Assembly: GCA_013388925.1 (NCBI GenBank)
Contig: JACAEJ010000054.1
Coordinates: forward strand, 1 to 41,069
Source: Nitrososphaerales archaeon
GTDB taxonomy: Archaea; Thermoproteota; Nitrososphaeria; Nitrososphaerales; JACAEJ01
Reading direction: 5' to 3'
Length of the DNA: 41,069 nucleotides
Below, piece after piece: positions 24,085 to 32,893 of this stretch. The notes beneath the pieces are model-generated. The model worked only from the letters and a program-made list of their open reading frames with translations, had not been told where the DNA came from and searched no databases. The position numbers and the translations under genes were made by a program. How positions within the stretch are numbered: position 1 is the first letter of the stretch; each line of letters opens with the position of its first letter.

Positions 24085-26298
24085 TTATTCACATTGAGAG
24101 AAGTTGCACGATATACACCTTAGGCAACCTTCAACGAATATTACCTGACCTCCACAGGCAGGGCATGCACCGAGGCCGTTGAACTTATCAATGGATTTTT
24201 GATGATCCTTTTTGTCGAACATCTCCTCTATCGATTTTGCTACAGCATCTATGCATGAAAGTACTCTGTTTTGACCGATTCCTTCCTGTTTATGGCAACT
24301 TATTCCCATGAGCTCACTCTCCACTTCCCTTAGGGTTGCACCATACTTTAGAGCCAGAGAGCAAGCCCTGGCTAACCCCTCTGTGAAGGCGGCGGCGCAC
24401 CCCCCGGCCTTGCCCAGAGTTATGAAGATTTCAAAAGGCTCATTCATCCCATTATTGAAGACCTTTGTGTAAATATTACCACACCCAGTTCTCTTCCTTA
24501 GACGCACCCCGTAAGCTTTTTCTGGCGTTTCCTTTTTGGCAATCATTTTGGCTCTTGCTTCCATCTTTGTCTTCTCGGTCTCCAGGACTTGTCCCTCCCT
24601 ACTGGCATCCCTATAAACAGTAACACCCTTGCATCCCAAATCGTAGGCCAATATGTAGACCTTTTTTATATCATCAACCGTTGCGCTGTTTGGGAAGTTC
24701 ACGGTCTTTGACACAGCGTTGTCGGTGTATCTTTGAAAGGTCGCCTGCATCCTTATGTGCCACTCAGGAGATATATCATAAGCCGTAACGAAGACCTTCT
24801 TTACATGCTCGGATATCTCTTTGATATCCTTAAGCGATCCATTCGTAGCAATCTCCTTTATCAAATCCTCGCTGTAGAAGCCCTCCTCCTTGGCGGTCCT
24901 CTCGAATAGCTGGTTTATTTCGATAAGCCTCTGGCCTTCAAGGACGTTGCGAGTGTAGCATACTGCATAAAGGGGCTCTATACCGCTGGAGCAACCCGCG
25001 ATCATAGATATGGTCCCGGTCGGGGCTATAGTGGTCAAAGAAGCATTTCTTAACTTCGTTCCTCCTAAAGCATCATATACGCTCCCATTGTAGTTTGGGA
25101 AGCACCCCCTCACTTCTGCAAGCTCGGAAGAAGTTCTTCTTGCTTCGTCTCGAATGGTCTTCATAACCCTCTCTGCAATTCCAACAGCTTCTTCAGAATT
25201 GTAGGGTATGCCAAGTTTTATGAGCATATCTGCAAAGCCCATGACCCCCAGACCTATCTTCCTATTCGCCTTAGTCATTCTCTCTATCTGAGGCAATGGG
25301 TACTTGTTCACGTCTATTACATTGTCAAGGAAATGGACGGCCGTTCTGACCGTTCTTATCAACTTGTCATAATTCACCATCCCATCTTCGACCATCGAGG
25401 ATAGGTTTATGGAGCCCAGATTACATGATTCAAAAGGCAACAAAGGTTGCTCGCCGCAAGGATTTGTGCTTTCTATCATCCCCATGTGAGGCGTGGGGTT
25501 GAATTCGTTTATCCTGTCTAAGAATATTACTCCGGGCTCACCATTCTTCCATGCCATGCTCACTATCAACTCAAATGCCTCTCTGGCCGACAACCTTTTT
25601 ACAACCTCTTTCGTGCGGGGATTTGTCAAATCATAGTTTTCGTTCCTTTCTACAGCCTTCATGAACTTGTCCGTTAGAGCCACTGAGATGTTAAAGTTGT
25701 TGAAGGCATCGCTTTCCTCCTTTGCCTTTATGAACTCGAGTATATCTGGGTGATCTACCTTCAATATGCCCATGTTGGCACCTCTCCTCCTGCCCCCTTG
25801 CTTTATTACTTCGGTCGCAATATCGAATACCTTCATGAAAGAGACAGGGCCCGAGGCTATGCCACCCGTTGACCTCACTGCATCATTCTTTGGTCTTACG
25901 TTAGAAAAGGAAAAGCCAGTACCGCCACCAGACTTATGGATCAAAGCGGTGGCCTTGACGGCGTCGAATATGCTATCTATAGAGTCATCGACTGGAAGTA
26001 CAAAACATGCGGATAGCTGGCCCAGTTCTGTTCCAGCGTTCATCAGGGTTGGGGAATTTGGCAAGAACTCCAGATCTATCATCATCCTGTAGAACTCTTC
26101 CTCGGTCTTTTTAACATCGACACATGGATCGTATAAGGCATCTGCCTCCGCTATGGCCCTAGCCACTCTACGGAACATCTGATCTGGAGTCTCTACTAAA
26201 TTACCTTCTTCATCCTTCTTCAGATACCTCTTTTCCAATACCTTCAAAGCGTTAGCAGAGAGGCATCTTGTAACTTCTTTTTCTGCAGTAAGAACCAT
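24085..26298 (-). CDS. nrdJ: Adenosylcobalamin-dependent ribonucleotide reductase (class II)
   Basis: A 737-residue class II reductase that makes deoxyribonucleotides using adenosylcobalamin to generate its radical. The catalytic core carries FLPNSPTLMNAGTELGQLSACFVLPV (first redox Cys near residue 97), SGGGTGFSFSNVRPK, the NPCGEQPLLPFESCNLGS signature (about 277-294, with the N-x-C-x-E catalytic triad), and LTTIAPTGTISMIAGCSSGIEP. The C-terminus has a zinc-ribbon-like end, CPACGG ... CLRCISC, which includes the Cys used for re-reduction. There is no intein and no N-terminal ATP cone. The dependence on B12 matches the BtuFCD-like importer at 38320-41069. A 226-bp spacer upstream holds repeated motifs. 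Confidence 0.96.
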   Translation of the reverse strand: MVLTAEKEVTRCLSANALKVLEKRYLKKDEEGNLVETPDQMFRRVARAIAEADALYDPCVDVKKTEEEFYRMMIDLEFLPNSPTLMNAGTELGQLSACFVLPVDDSIDSIFDAVKATALIHKSGGGTGFSFSNVRPKNDAVRSTGGIASGPVSFMKVFDIATEVIKQGGRRRGANMGILKVDHPDILEFIKAKEESDAFNNFNISVALTDKFMKAVERNENYDLTNPRTKEVVKRLSAREAFELIVSMAWKNGEPGVIFLDRINEFNPTPHMGMIESTNPCGEQPLLPFESCNLGSINLSSMVEDGMVNYDKLIRTVRTAVHFLDNVIDVNKYPLPQIERMTKANRKIGLGVMGFADMLIKLGIPYNSEEAVGIAERVMKTIRDEARRTSSELAEVRGCFPNYNGSVYDALGGTKLRNASLTTIAPTGTISMIAGCSSGIEPLYAVCYTRNVLEGQRLIEINQLFERTAKEEGFYSEDLIKEIATNGSLKDIKEISEHVKKVFVTAYDISPEWHIRMQATFQRYTDNAVSKTVNFPNSATVDDIKKVYILAYDLGCKGVTVYRDASREGQVLETEKTKMEARAKMIAKKETPEKAYGVRLRKRTGCGNIYTKVFNNGMNEPFEIFITLGKAGGCAAAFTEGLARACSLALKYGATLREVESELMGISCHKQEGIGQNRVLSCIDAVAKSIEEMFDKKDHQKSIDKFNGLGACPACGGQVIFVEGCLRCISCNFSQCE

Positions 26299-26524
26299 TT
26301 TATATTACACTTGTAAGTTGATGGTATTGACCTTGCCAAGATTTAAAGGTTTAACAAAAAAATATCGACCAAATCTTGCCTCTAATCCTTTTCTTGCCCT
26401 ACATATACCCTTCATGGAAAGATTTGGTAAAATTAAATTGACTTGGATGCTCCCTCTCATTTTGGGTTTAACTCAGATATGATTTGTAACACAATAACCA
26501 TCAAAAACTAGTTAAAAAGAGCAT
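26299..26524 (-). promoter_or_regulatory. Long nrdJ upstream region
   Basis: This 226-bp spacer between the NrdD-like gene and nrdJ holds no gene. An AT-rich CTTTAAATCTT (about 26336-26346, minus strand) is the likely TATA box of nrdJ, and three copies of an AAGATTT core occur within it (near 26338, and the inverted pair described separately). It is much longer than most same-strand spacers in this window, which suits a regulated promoter. Confidence 0.45.
26368..26428. repeat. 10-bp inverted repeat in the nrdJ promoter region
   Basis: ACCAAATCTT (26368-26377) and AAGATTTGGT (26419-26428) are perfect inverted copies with 41 bp between them, about five helical turns centre to centre. A partial third copy (CCAAGATTTAAAGG) lies near 26336. 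Spaced operator pairs of this kind suit a dimeric or looping regulator; the NrdD-like HTH protein next door is a candidate, by inference only. Confidence 0.5.
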
Positions 26525-28615
26525 TTATGCTGTAAAGTAATAAGTTAGAGCTATGGAATTGCAGACTTTGCATCTGTCGACCTCCATCGCGAACTTGGCC
26601 CCGCACTTCTTGCATATCGTTATCTTTTTGTTAATCTTAAAAAAGTCGAGCTTACCATCAACCTCAAAAATCGTCCTTTCAATAACGTCCACACCACTCT
26701 TTGATGGGATATCTATAATGGTAGAAAAGCCACCTCTTAGGCTCTTGGACAGGTAGTTCAATTCATCAATAAAATTTTCATTGGTAAGATCAGCATCTTG
26801 AATAAATGGGATCTGAGAGTAAGTGTTCTTTCCACCCTTCGTAACTACAATAGATTTTCCATACCTCTCGATGTCAAGAGCATAGAAACGCTCTGAGCTA
26901 TCGCTCTTTAACATAGACAACCCCATCTCCCCTCCAACCTTTCTAGCCTCCTCGCCCATAAACTTCAAGGCAGTCTCTATCACTTTTTCCATCAAGGCTC
27001 TCTTGTCCAATTGCGTAGCCTTCTCACCGATCAAGTTCGAGATTGATTCATTCAATCCTACGAGGTTTATAATGGCTGGCATATGGTCCAGAGATATGAC
27101 GCTTGGATTCTGAGCCAATATTGGTAAGAGACCCTTATCTATCGCCTCTCCAACGATCTCCCTTCTTTTTGCTAGGGCACTTATGGATAGTTGAAGGAGC
27201 ATGGCCAACTTCGCTCTAAAATATGTCTCGTCTTTGTTGGACTCATAAGAAAGCCTTGGTAGATTCAAAGATAGAGCGTTAATGGTGCCGAAGTTGTTGA
27301 TCTGGCGATCTGTGGCCAGGGCACCCTTCATTCCCTCATAGGATCGAATCACATCTTGCTGGGTCGATATCGAGACGCACCCTCCCAAATTCAGGATAGA
27401 CGCTATATGCTTTACTAGTCTCTCATCAGAGCCTTTGTCCAAAAGGGCAACCATTTTTATTTGTGGTATTGAGATACTATTGGCGTAGTCTTTGTAGCCA
27501 TCTAGAGTAGCCATCATGATCTTATTTCTTAATTCCTCGCTCAAACCAGAGGCATACGAGTCGATATGGATTGTTACCTTGGGTTCGTTGTATGGGTTGA
27601 TCAATGTAGAGGATATGGACAAAAGAGCCCTTAGAATGGCATTCTTGAGCTCTTTATGATTCTTCCTTTTTGCATATTTTCCTAAGTACGTTGGAAAGTT
27701 ATAATAGACAATTTCGGATGCCACCTCTAGGCTGAGAGAAGAGGTCAGGATCGTCAATTCGTTCATAGCCTCTTCTAGACTATTGGGAGGCCCTAACTTT
27801 TGCATCAAAGACAGTCTACCCAAGTTTATGCTGTTATTGTTCAGCGATGAGAGATCCATAAAGAGAGCATCGGGCATCAGGCCCCAGCAACCCATGCTGG
27901 ATAGATGGATATCTCCAGATAGATGAGCATCGGACACATCACGAGGAAGCTGGGCAAGAAGTAAATACTCTGAAAAGACTGATTTTGCAGTATGCCCCAA
28001 GACCACATCCAACCCTTCCCTAACCTTGCCAGCTTTGTTCATCAATTCTGTTACATCGAAGACAGGCATGCCCAATCGGGTCAATTTGTGCCTATACTCC
28101 TCGTAACCGTGCTCTATGAGCAAGGCATTCACCATTTCTCTTATTAGAGGGGCTGTGAGGTAAGCAGTCTGGAATTTGGAGATCCTCCCTTCTACCTCGC
28201 TGGTTACCCTCTGGGCTAGCTCTACTGGCATCCCAGCTTCTTTGATAAGAGATTGGAGAATCTTGTTTGGGTTGAACTCCTCTATAGTCTGTCTCGATGT
28301 CCTCACATAGAACTTGCCACTCTCCAGCATGGACTGCTCCTCTATCTGTCTTGTGAGATTTAGCACCAATCTGCCTAGGCTTGAAATGGAGTACTTCCTC
28401 TCACCCCTATTCAGAGAGACAAGGGCCTGCTTCACAAGCTTGCGAAGATGGTAGGCAAACTTTCCCGACTCCTTCTTAGATTTGAAGCCAGCTAGGGTCT
28501 TTAGCTCGGAGTAGCTCAGAGACCCTTTGGCATTGAGGATTCTTAGAACCTCTAGTCTATTGGGGGAGGCAATAGCAGAGTATATGCTCTTTACCCTTCT
28601 TGACGCATGCTCCAT
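26525..28615 (-). CDS. HTH / ATP-cone / NrdD-like protein, apparently non-catalytic; putative nucleotide-sensing regulator
   Basis: A 696-residue protein with an unusual domain order. Residues 1-85 are an ArsR-like winged helix (SPNRLEVLRILNAKGSLSYSEL, then FAYHLRKLVKQALVSL). Residues about 104-195 are an ATP cone (FYVRTSRQTIEEFNPNKI ... HKLTRLGMPVFDV), the dATP/ATP-sensing domain of ribonucleotide reductases. Residues about 205-640 are like anaerobic reductase NrdD (AHLSGDIHLSS, PTYLGKYA, NNFGTINALSLNLPRL). Residues 667-690 are a zinc ribbon (C668, C671, C682, C685). The chain ends 11 residues later with no RVxGY-type glycyl-radical motif. In NrdD a Cys is expected in the P-x-C-x-x-x-D-L segment after GDIH; here it reads PDALFMDL. 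No NrdG activase is seen nearby. It lies directly upstream of nrdJ on the same strand. Confidence 0.8.
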   Translation of the reverse strand: MEHASRRVKSIYSAIASPNRLEVLRILNAKGSLSYSELKTLAGFKSKKESGKFAYHLRKLVKQALVSLNRGERKYSISSLGRLVLNLTRQIEEQSMLESGKFYVRTSRQTIEEFNPNKILQSLIKEAGMPVELAQRVTSEVEGRISKFQTAYLTAPLIREMVNALLIEHGYEEYRHKLTRLGMPVFDVTELMNKAGKVREGLDVVLGHTAKSVFSEYLLLAQLPRDVSDAHLSGDIHLSSMGCWGLMPDALFMDLSSLNNNSINLGRLSLMQKLGPPNSLEEAMNELTILTSSLSLEVASEIVYYNFPTYLGKYAKRKNHKELKNAILRALLSISSTLINPYNEPKVTIHIDSYASGLSEELRNKIMMATLDGYKDYANSISIPQIKMVALLDKGSDERLVKHIASILNLGGCVSISTQQDVIRSYEGMKGALATDRQINNFGTINALSLNLPRLSYESNKDETYFRAKLAMLLQLSISALAKRREIVGEAIDKGLLPILAQNPSVISLDHMPAIINLVGLNESISNLIGEKATQLDKRALMEKVIETALKFMGEEARKVGGEMGLSMLKSDSSERFYALDIERYGKSIVVTKGGKNTYSQIPFIQDADLTNENFIDELNYLSKSLRGGFSTIIDIPSKSGVDVIERTIFEVDGKLDFFKINKKITICKKCGAKFAMEVDRCKVCNSIALTYYFTA

Positions 28616-28767
28616 GTTTAAGAGACTATTTCTAAGAAAGTATTTTAGTGTTATGAATGGTTTCTGAATGTTGTCACTTGGATGAACAAGCCATCATAAT
28701 GTGGGCTCTTTATAACGTTGTTTAGAAAGCTAGGAATTTCAAAAGTTTTTGAAGCAATCTAAGAAAG

Positions 28768-28779
28768 TTTTTAAATATT
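28768..28779 (+). promoter_or_regulatory. TATA-like box of atpI
   Basis: TTTTTAAATATT lies about 35 nt before the atpI GTG, followed by a purine-rich GGGGGATCGTG that can pair with 16S rRNA. The spacer from 28616 to 28809 also serves the divergent NrdD-like gene, whose likely TATA box (CTAAAATAC, minus strand) is near 28640. Confidence 0.5.
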
Positions 28780-28809
28780 GTATTTGTAGGGGGATCGTGT
28801 GATGCTAGA

Positions 28810-30783
28810 GTGCTAAAGCCTCTCCCAATGATGCGCTTTTCTCTTGCTGTACCGCGTCCATATGAAGATGAAGTTGTTGAGGAGATCGGAAGGCTTGGAA
28901 TAGCTCAGCTGACAAAGGAAAGAGTTGAAATTGGTGAGGAAGTTAGTGAGATTATAACATATGACAAGTTTCTAAGGCTCAGTGATAGAGTATCGACCCT
29001 TTTGACGTCTTTTGAAGCTTTCCTCGGCTCTAAAGAGGAGTATGGTAGAGTAGAAAGAAGCCTAAGGATGAGTCTTGATGAAATGGATAAGTTCAGTGAA
29101 GAGTATGGAAAGATTGTAGACGAAATAGCCAGGGATACCGATAACATTCAGAGGGAGAATGAAGAACTTGGAAGCATGATGAGCAATCTTGAATTCTTAA
29201 GAATGTATAAGATCAGGCTTGACGAGATAGGGGAATTAAAACACGTTTTTGTGAAAGTAGGCTTCGTCCAGAACGTCTTCCTAACCAAGCTTGATGAATA
29301 TCTAAAGGACATGGAGACAGTTTTTGAAGCAAAACCTGGAAGGAAAGGAGAATCCTTCTTAGTGATTGTAGGAAACTTGGAGTACAAGCTAAACGTGGAA
29401 AAGGCTCTAACCCTGCTGAATTTTGATGAGATAAAGTTCCCAGGCTGGGTTAACCCTGATCCCGAAATTGCTTTACAAGATATAAAAAAGAAGATGGACT
29501 CTAACGTCGAAGATGTTCGAGATCGATATAAGAAACTGATAAGACTACACGAAAAAATCTTTGAGAGGAAGCCTTATGTGAGTTTTATGAGAGAATCAAA
29601 ATCCTCTCTTTTGAGGACAAAGAACCTTAGCTTGCTCCAAGGATGGGTGTCTGCCGAAAGCAGCGGGGCTTTGAAGGATAAAGTTGAGGCTCTTACCGAG
29701 AAAGTTATGTATGTAAAGTTTGAGGAGCCAAAGCACGAAGAAACCGTTCCTGTAAAACTTAGGGATAAGGGAATACTATCCAATTTTGAGCTACTGACAG
29801 TCCTAAGAGGCGTTCCAAACTACTTTGAGATAAACCCAACACCGATATTCATGGTACTATTCATCCTTATGTATGGTATGATGTTTGGAGACTTTGGAGA
29901 AGGGATAGTTTTGTCTCTTTTAGGAGCCTTTCTCGCTAGCAGAAAAAAGGGAATCATGGGTCTAGGACGAAGGGGCATAAACAAACTCGGTTGGATAATG
30001 ATATTTTCAGGTATTGTCGCTACGTTCTTTGGACTGCTATATGGAGAGGCCTTCTTGTACGAATCTCACCTTCTTGAGGAAGTAAGACATGCTCTAGGTC
30101 TGCCAGCCCTCGGCCCCCTCACTGAGCTGGACAAGATCACGCAGATGATAGTGATAGCACTGATCTTTGGGGTAGTGCAGTTGACTATAGCCCTAGGCTT
30201 GGGCTTTCTAAACAAGCTTCTAAAAGATGGCTCAGTGGAGGCCATATTTAATGGTAAAGGACTTTTGGGAATTATACTATATGTCACTGGGGTATTTCTT
30301 ATTATCAACGTCATACAAAGCGGGATGAGGATCGAGGCATTTCTCTTCCCAGAGAACATACCCCTCACAGCAATCTGCATAACCTCTCTTATGCTGATAT
30401 TTTTCTCGCCACTTATAGTCTCTCTCCTAGAAAAACATAAAACTCATCTTTTGGAGAAGGTCTTGGAGGGCTTTGGCGAGGCAATAGAGACCTTTCTAAG
30501 TTTTCTGGCGAACTCATTCTCATATCTTCGTATTGCAGCCTTTGCTGTAGCCCATGCAGCCCTAGGGCTTTCGGCGATAATGTTATCCCAAGTGGCTGGA
30601 GATATTGTAGGTTACCTTGCTATGAATGTCATTGGGATACTTATAGAGGGGTTTGTTGTAGGCATTCAATCGATTAGGCTTCTATACTATGAATTCTCTA
30701 CGAAGTTCTTCAGTGGTGGCGGAGTAGCTTATAGACCTCTAACCTTGACTACAACCTTCGAAAAAGATATAAAGCCCTCCTAG
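28810..30783 (+). CDS. atpI: A/V-type ATP synthase subunit I (a subunit)
   Basis: A 657-residue membrane stator subunit that carries the proton (or sodium) half channels. The N-terminal half (about 1-330) is soluble and rich in coiled coil (MSLDEMDKFSEEYGKIVDEI, VEDVRDRYKKLIRLHEKIFE). The C-terminal half holds about seven or eight transmembrane helices with the conserved MYGMMFGDFGEG motif (about 356-367) and LANSFSYLRIAAFAVAHAAL (about 564-583), where the Arg is the essential channel residue. The start is GTG at 28810; the upstream ATG at 28802 is in another frame. It is followed after 19 nt by the c subunit, apart from the other ATPase genes. Confidence 0.96.
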   Translation: MLKPLPMMRFSLAVPRPYEDEVVEEIGRLGIAQLTKERVEIGEEVSEIITYDKFLRLSDRVSTLLTSFEAFLGSKEEYGRVERSLRMSLDEMDKFSEEYGKIVDEIARDTDNIQRENEELGSMMSNLEFLRMYKIRLDEIGELKHVFVKVGFVQNVFLTKLDEYLKDMETVFEAKPGRKGESFLVIVGNLEYKLNVEKALTLLNFDEIKFPGWVNPDPEIALQDIKKKMDSNVEDVRDRYKKLIRLHEKIFERKPYVSFMRESKSSLLRTKNLSLLQGWVSAESSGALKDKVEALTEKVMYVKFEEPKHEETVPVKLRDKGILSNFELLTVLRGVPNYFEINPTPIFMVLFILMYGMMFGDFGEGIVLSLLGAFLASRKKGIMGLGRRGINKLGWIMIFSGIVATFFGLLYGEAFLYESHLLEEVRHALGLPALGPLTELDKITQMIVIALIFGVVQLTIALGLGFLNKLLKDGSVEAIFNGKGLLGIILYVTGVFLIINVIQSGMRIEAFLFPENIPLTAICITSLMLIFFSPLIVSLLEKHKTHLLEKVLEGFGEAIETFLSFLANSFSYLRIAAFAVAHAALGLSAIMLSQVAGDIVGYLAMNVIGILIEGFVVGIQSIRLLYYEFSTKFFSGGGVAYRPLTLTTTFEKDIKPS

Positions 30784-30802
30784 ATAGGATTTGTGAGCGG
30801 TA

Positions 30803-31165
30803 ATGAAAATGAACACAAGAAGAATTACCGAATTCTTTTCGAACCCAAAAAGGCTCCTCACATTCTTAATCTTCTTCAACATCGCAGTACTTGTAATCTC
30901 CCTTCTTGCATTCCAACCATCCATAGCGAGGGCTCAGGAAGCCGCCCCTGCTGAGGCAGGATTTGGATTAATGGCCGCAGCTGTTGCGGTAGCAGGGTCA
31001 GGTATAGCAGCGGGTATAGCCGTATACGGTGCGGCTACAGCTGGTGCAGCAGCGATAGCTGAAAGACCTGGCATAGCCACATGGGTCATAATACTTGCAG
31101 GACTCGGAGAAGGGATTGCTATCTACGGTCTTATCATCTCTATACTGATCATTGGGTCAATCTAG
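30803..31165 (+). CDS. atpK: A/V-type ATP synthase subunit K (c-ring proteolipid)
   Basis: A 120-residue proteolipid forming the rotor ring. Residues 1-45 are a basic segment plus hydrophobic helix that look like a signal peptide, with a possible cleavage near ARAQ. Then come two transmembrane helices: the first is Gly/Ala-rich (AAAVAVAGSGIAAGIAVYG) and the second carries the ion-binding Glu in LAGLGEGIAIYG (E103). A mature protein of about 75 residues would be of the usual single-hairpin type. The stop codon overlaps the start of a hairpin terminator. It is co-transcribed with atpI. Confidence 0.95.
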   Translation: MKMNTRRITEFFSNPKRLLTFLIFFNIAVLVISLLAFQPSIARAQEAAPAEAGFGLMAAAVAVAGSGIAAGIAVYGAATAGAAAIAERPGIATWVIILAGLGEGIAIYGLIISILIIGSI

Positions 31166-31186
31166 GAAGCTCGGGCTTCCTTTTTT
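31165..31186 (+). terminator. Hairpin plus T-run terminator after atpK
   Basis: GGAAGC (31165-31170), a TCGG loop, GCTTCC (31175-31180) and a run of six T residues form a textbook stem-loop and T-tract in the 29-bp gap between convergent atpK and atpC. Archaeal termination mainly needs the T-tract, so it should stop plus-strand transcription before it runs into the opposing operon. Confidence 0.75.
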
Positions 31187-31194
31187 ATTACTCT

Positions 31195-32253
31195 CTAAGT
31201 GTAGAGGATACTCCTTAACTTGTCTTCTGTAAGACCGAGCTGTCTTCCTGTTGCTATGGTCGTTATATTCCTTGCTTCGAACTCGCACAAGGAGAGGTAG
31301 GCTATTACGAAGACAAGTTTGAAAGGCTTCTCATGCATAGTCTTCAAGTCTTCATGGTAGAGAGAGTTGAATACTGAGTGTTCTATCTCGCTTATTGTAC
31401 CCTTTTCGATCTCATCCCTTAGACCTGAAAGATATTTCCTATAGTATGTTCTAGTCACAGCATCAAAGATAGATTCTGCCCTCTCCTTGGCAAGGCTTGA
31501 GGCAATTCTCTTGTTCAATTTATAGTACGTTTTGATCAGAGACGCTTCAATGAGCTCAGCAGGCATATTCTTCGCCTTCAATCCTAGGATCAGAATAAGG
31601 TTTTTGAGGTCCATCTCCTTTCCGATCCTCTTCTTAACTTCGTTGTCGGAGAGCTTTTTTGCATCTCTCCATAGCTCTTCAAAGTATATGCTCTCCAATA
31701 CACCCTCAAAGACGAGGGTAGTGTTGTACTTCTTGTAAAGCTCTATACTATCTATAAGAGGAGCATATATCGTCTCTTTAAGAATCCCTACACTCTCCTC
31801 CAGATCCTTTGCTACTATCATGGCTGGAAAGTTTACATTAGTGTATTCTCTGGGTATGGGTACAAGCAACTCTTCTGTGATTGTCTCTTTACCATGCTTT
31901 GCCCTCAGTATCCTTTTGATGTTCTCGACTTCTAGCCTCTTGGCATAGTCCTTGAAGAACCTCCCCAAGGAGCCTCTAGTCATCCTTAAAAGAAAGTTGA
32001 ACCTATCAGCCAGCTTCTTGTAGAATACTTCCGTTAGGCTTACAGCGTTCATCCTCTCAAAAGGTATTCCACTCACATCCTGAGCATAGTCGCCCTTCAA
32101 AAGAGCCTCGACTATAACCGAGAGGTCTGATGCCTTACTCAGGCTCGATATATCCTCTGGCTTGAAAAGATGGGTTCTGAGCCCATGGACCCTTGTTATG
32201 AGGTAGATTACTTCGGGCGATCTTGGCTTTGGGATCTTCTTAAGATATCTCAT
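31195..32253 (-). CDS. atpC: A/V-type ATP synthase subunit C (d subunit of the stalk)
   Basis: A 352-residue, largely helical protein of the family that caps the c-ring and links it to the central stalk. It starts MRYLKKIPKP and includes ITRVHGLRTHLFKPEDI, an EVENIKRILRAKHG segment and MDLKNLILILGLKAKNMP, typical of AtpC. Its ATG overlaps the atpD stop (ATGA), so it is translationally coupled. It is the last gene of the F-H-E-A-B-D-C operon. Confidence 0.94.
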   Translation of the reverse strand: MRYLKKIPKPRSPEVIYLITRVHGLRTHLFKPEDISSLSKASDLSVIVEALLKGDYAQDVSGIPFERMNAVSLTEVFYKKLADRFNFLLRMTRGSLGRFFKDYAKRLEVENIKRILRAKHGKETITEELLVPIPREYTNVNFPAMIVAKDLEESVGILKETIYAPLIDSIELYKKYNTTLVFEGVLESIYFEELWRDAKKLSDNEVKKRIGKEMDLKNLILILGLKAKNMPAELIEASLIKTYYKLNKRIASSLAKERAESIFDAVTRTYYRKYLSGLRDEIEKGTISEIEHSVFNSLYHEDLKTMHEKPFKLVFVIAYLSLCEFEARNITTIATGRQLGLTEDKLRSILYT

Positions 32254-32864
32254 GCCCTCCTCCTCCTTATTACCTCTCTAATATGCTTCGTCCTTATGAA
32301 CTCCTCCAACATCTCTTCATAGAGCCTCCCTTCTATGTATCTTATAGTGCCGGCTATTGATGGTATTACGATCTGTTCCAGTGCATTTACCTTTCTATTC
32401 GTCGACATGAATTCATCTACAAGCCTCTCTATCTTTGCCTCACTCTCACCAAGCTTGATGATCTTCATGAGAAGTGGGGAGAGTTTCTCTGAAGTCTCGT
32501 AAGCTACACCAGAAGGGATGTTACTTATGTCTGCATCCCTCTCGATTCTCAACTCTGGGACTATTACTCCCATCACACTGTAAGTCAATCCACTTACATC
32601 AGTTTGCCCGACTGTTAGAGCGATGGACTGAAAGTTTTGGTAGCCGAGCATGGAGTAAGCCTTCTTAAGAGAATCATACGCACCCATTATCTCCTTTTCA
32701 AGCTCGCCCCTTACCCTCACTTCAGCTAGGAGACTATTGACCTCCCCAGCCAATCGCTCTCTCTTCATCTTTAGTATTTCTCTACCTTTCTCGATGAACT
32801 GTAGCTGCTCTCTGAGCCTTAGGAGGACTCCTTTTGTGGCTGCGACCCTCCCCATGAAGCTCAT
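32250..32864 (-). CDS. atpD: A/V-type ATP synthase subunit D (central stalk)
   Basis: A 204-residue long antiparallel coiled-coil protein that rotates inside the A3B3 head. The start reads MSFMGRVAATKGVLLRLREQL, and the end has the basic helix EEFIRTKHIREVIRRRRA. Between them the alternating heptads (LEKEIMGAYDSLKKAYSML) fit the family. It follows atpB by 29 nt, overlaps atpC by 4 nt and has the normal length. Confidence 0.95.
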   Translation of the reverse strand: MSFMGRVAATKGVLLRLREQLQFIEKGREILKMKRERLAGEVNSLLAEVRVRGELEKEIMGAYDSLKKAYSMLGYQNFQSIALTVGQTDVSGLTYSVMGVIVPELRIERDADISNIPSGVAYETSEKLSPLLMKIIKLGESEAKIERLVDEFMSTNRKVNALEQIVIPSIAGTIRYIEGRLYEEMLEEFIRTKHIREVIRRRRA

Positions 32865-32893
32865 ATCTTATCTCCCATTAGAGATCGTTCATC

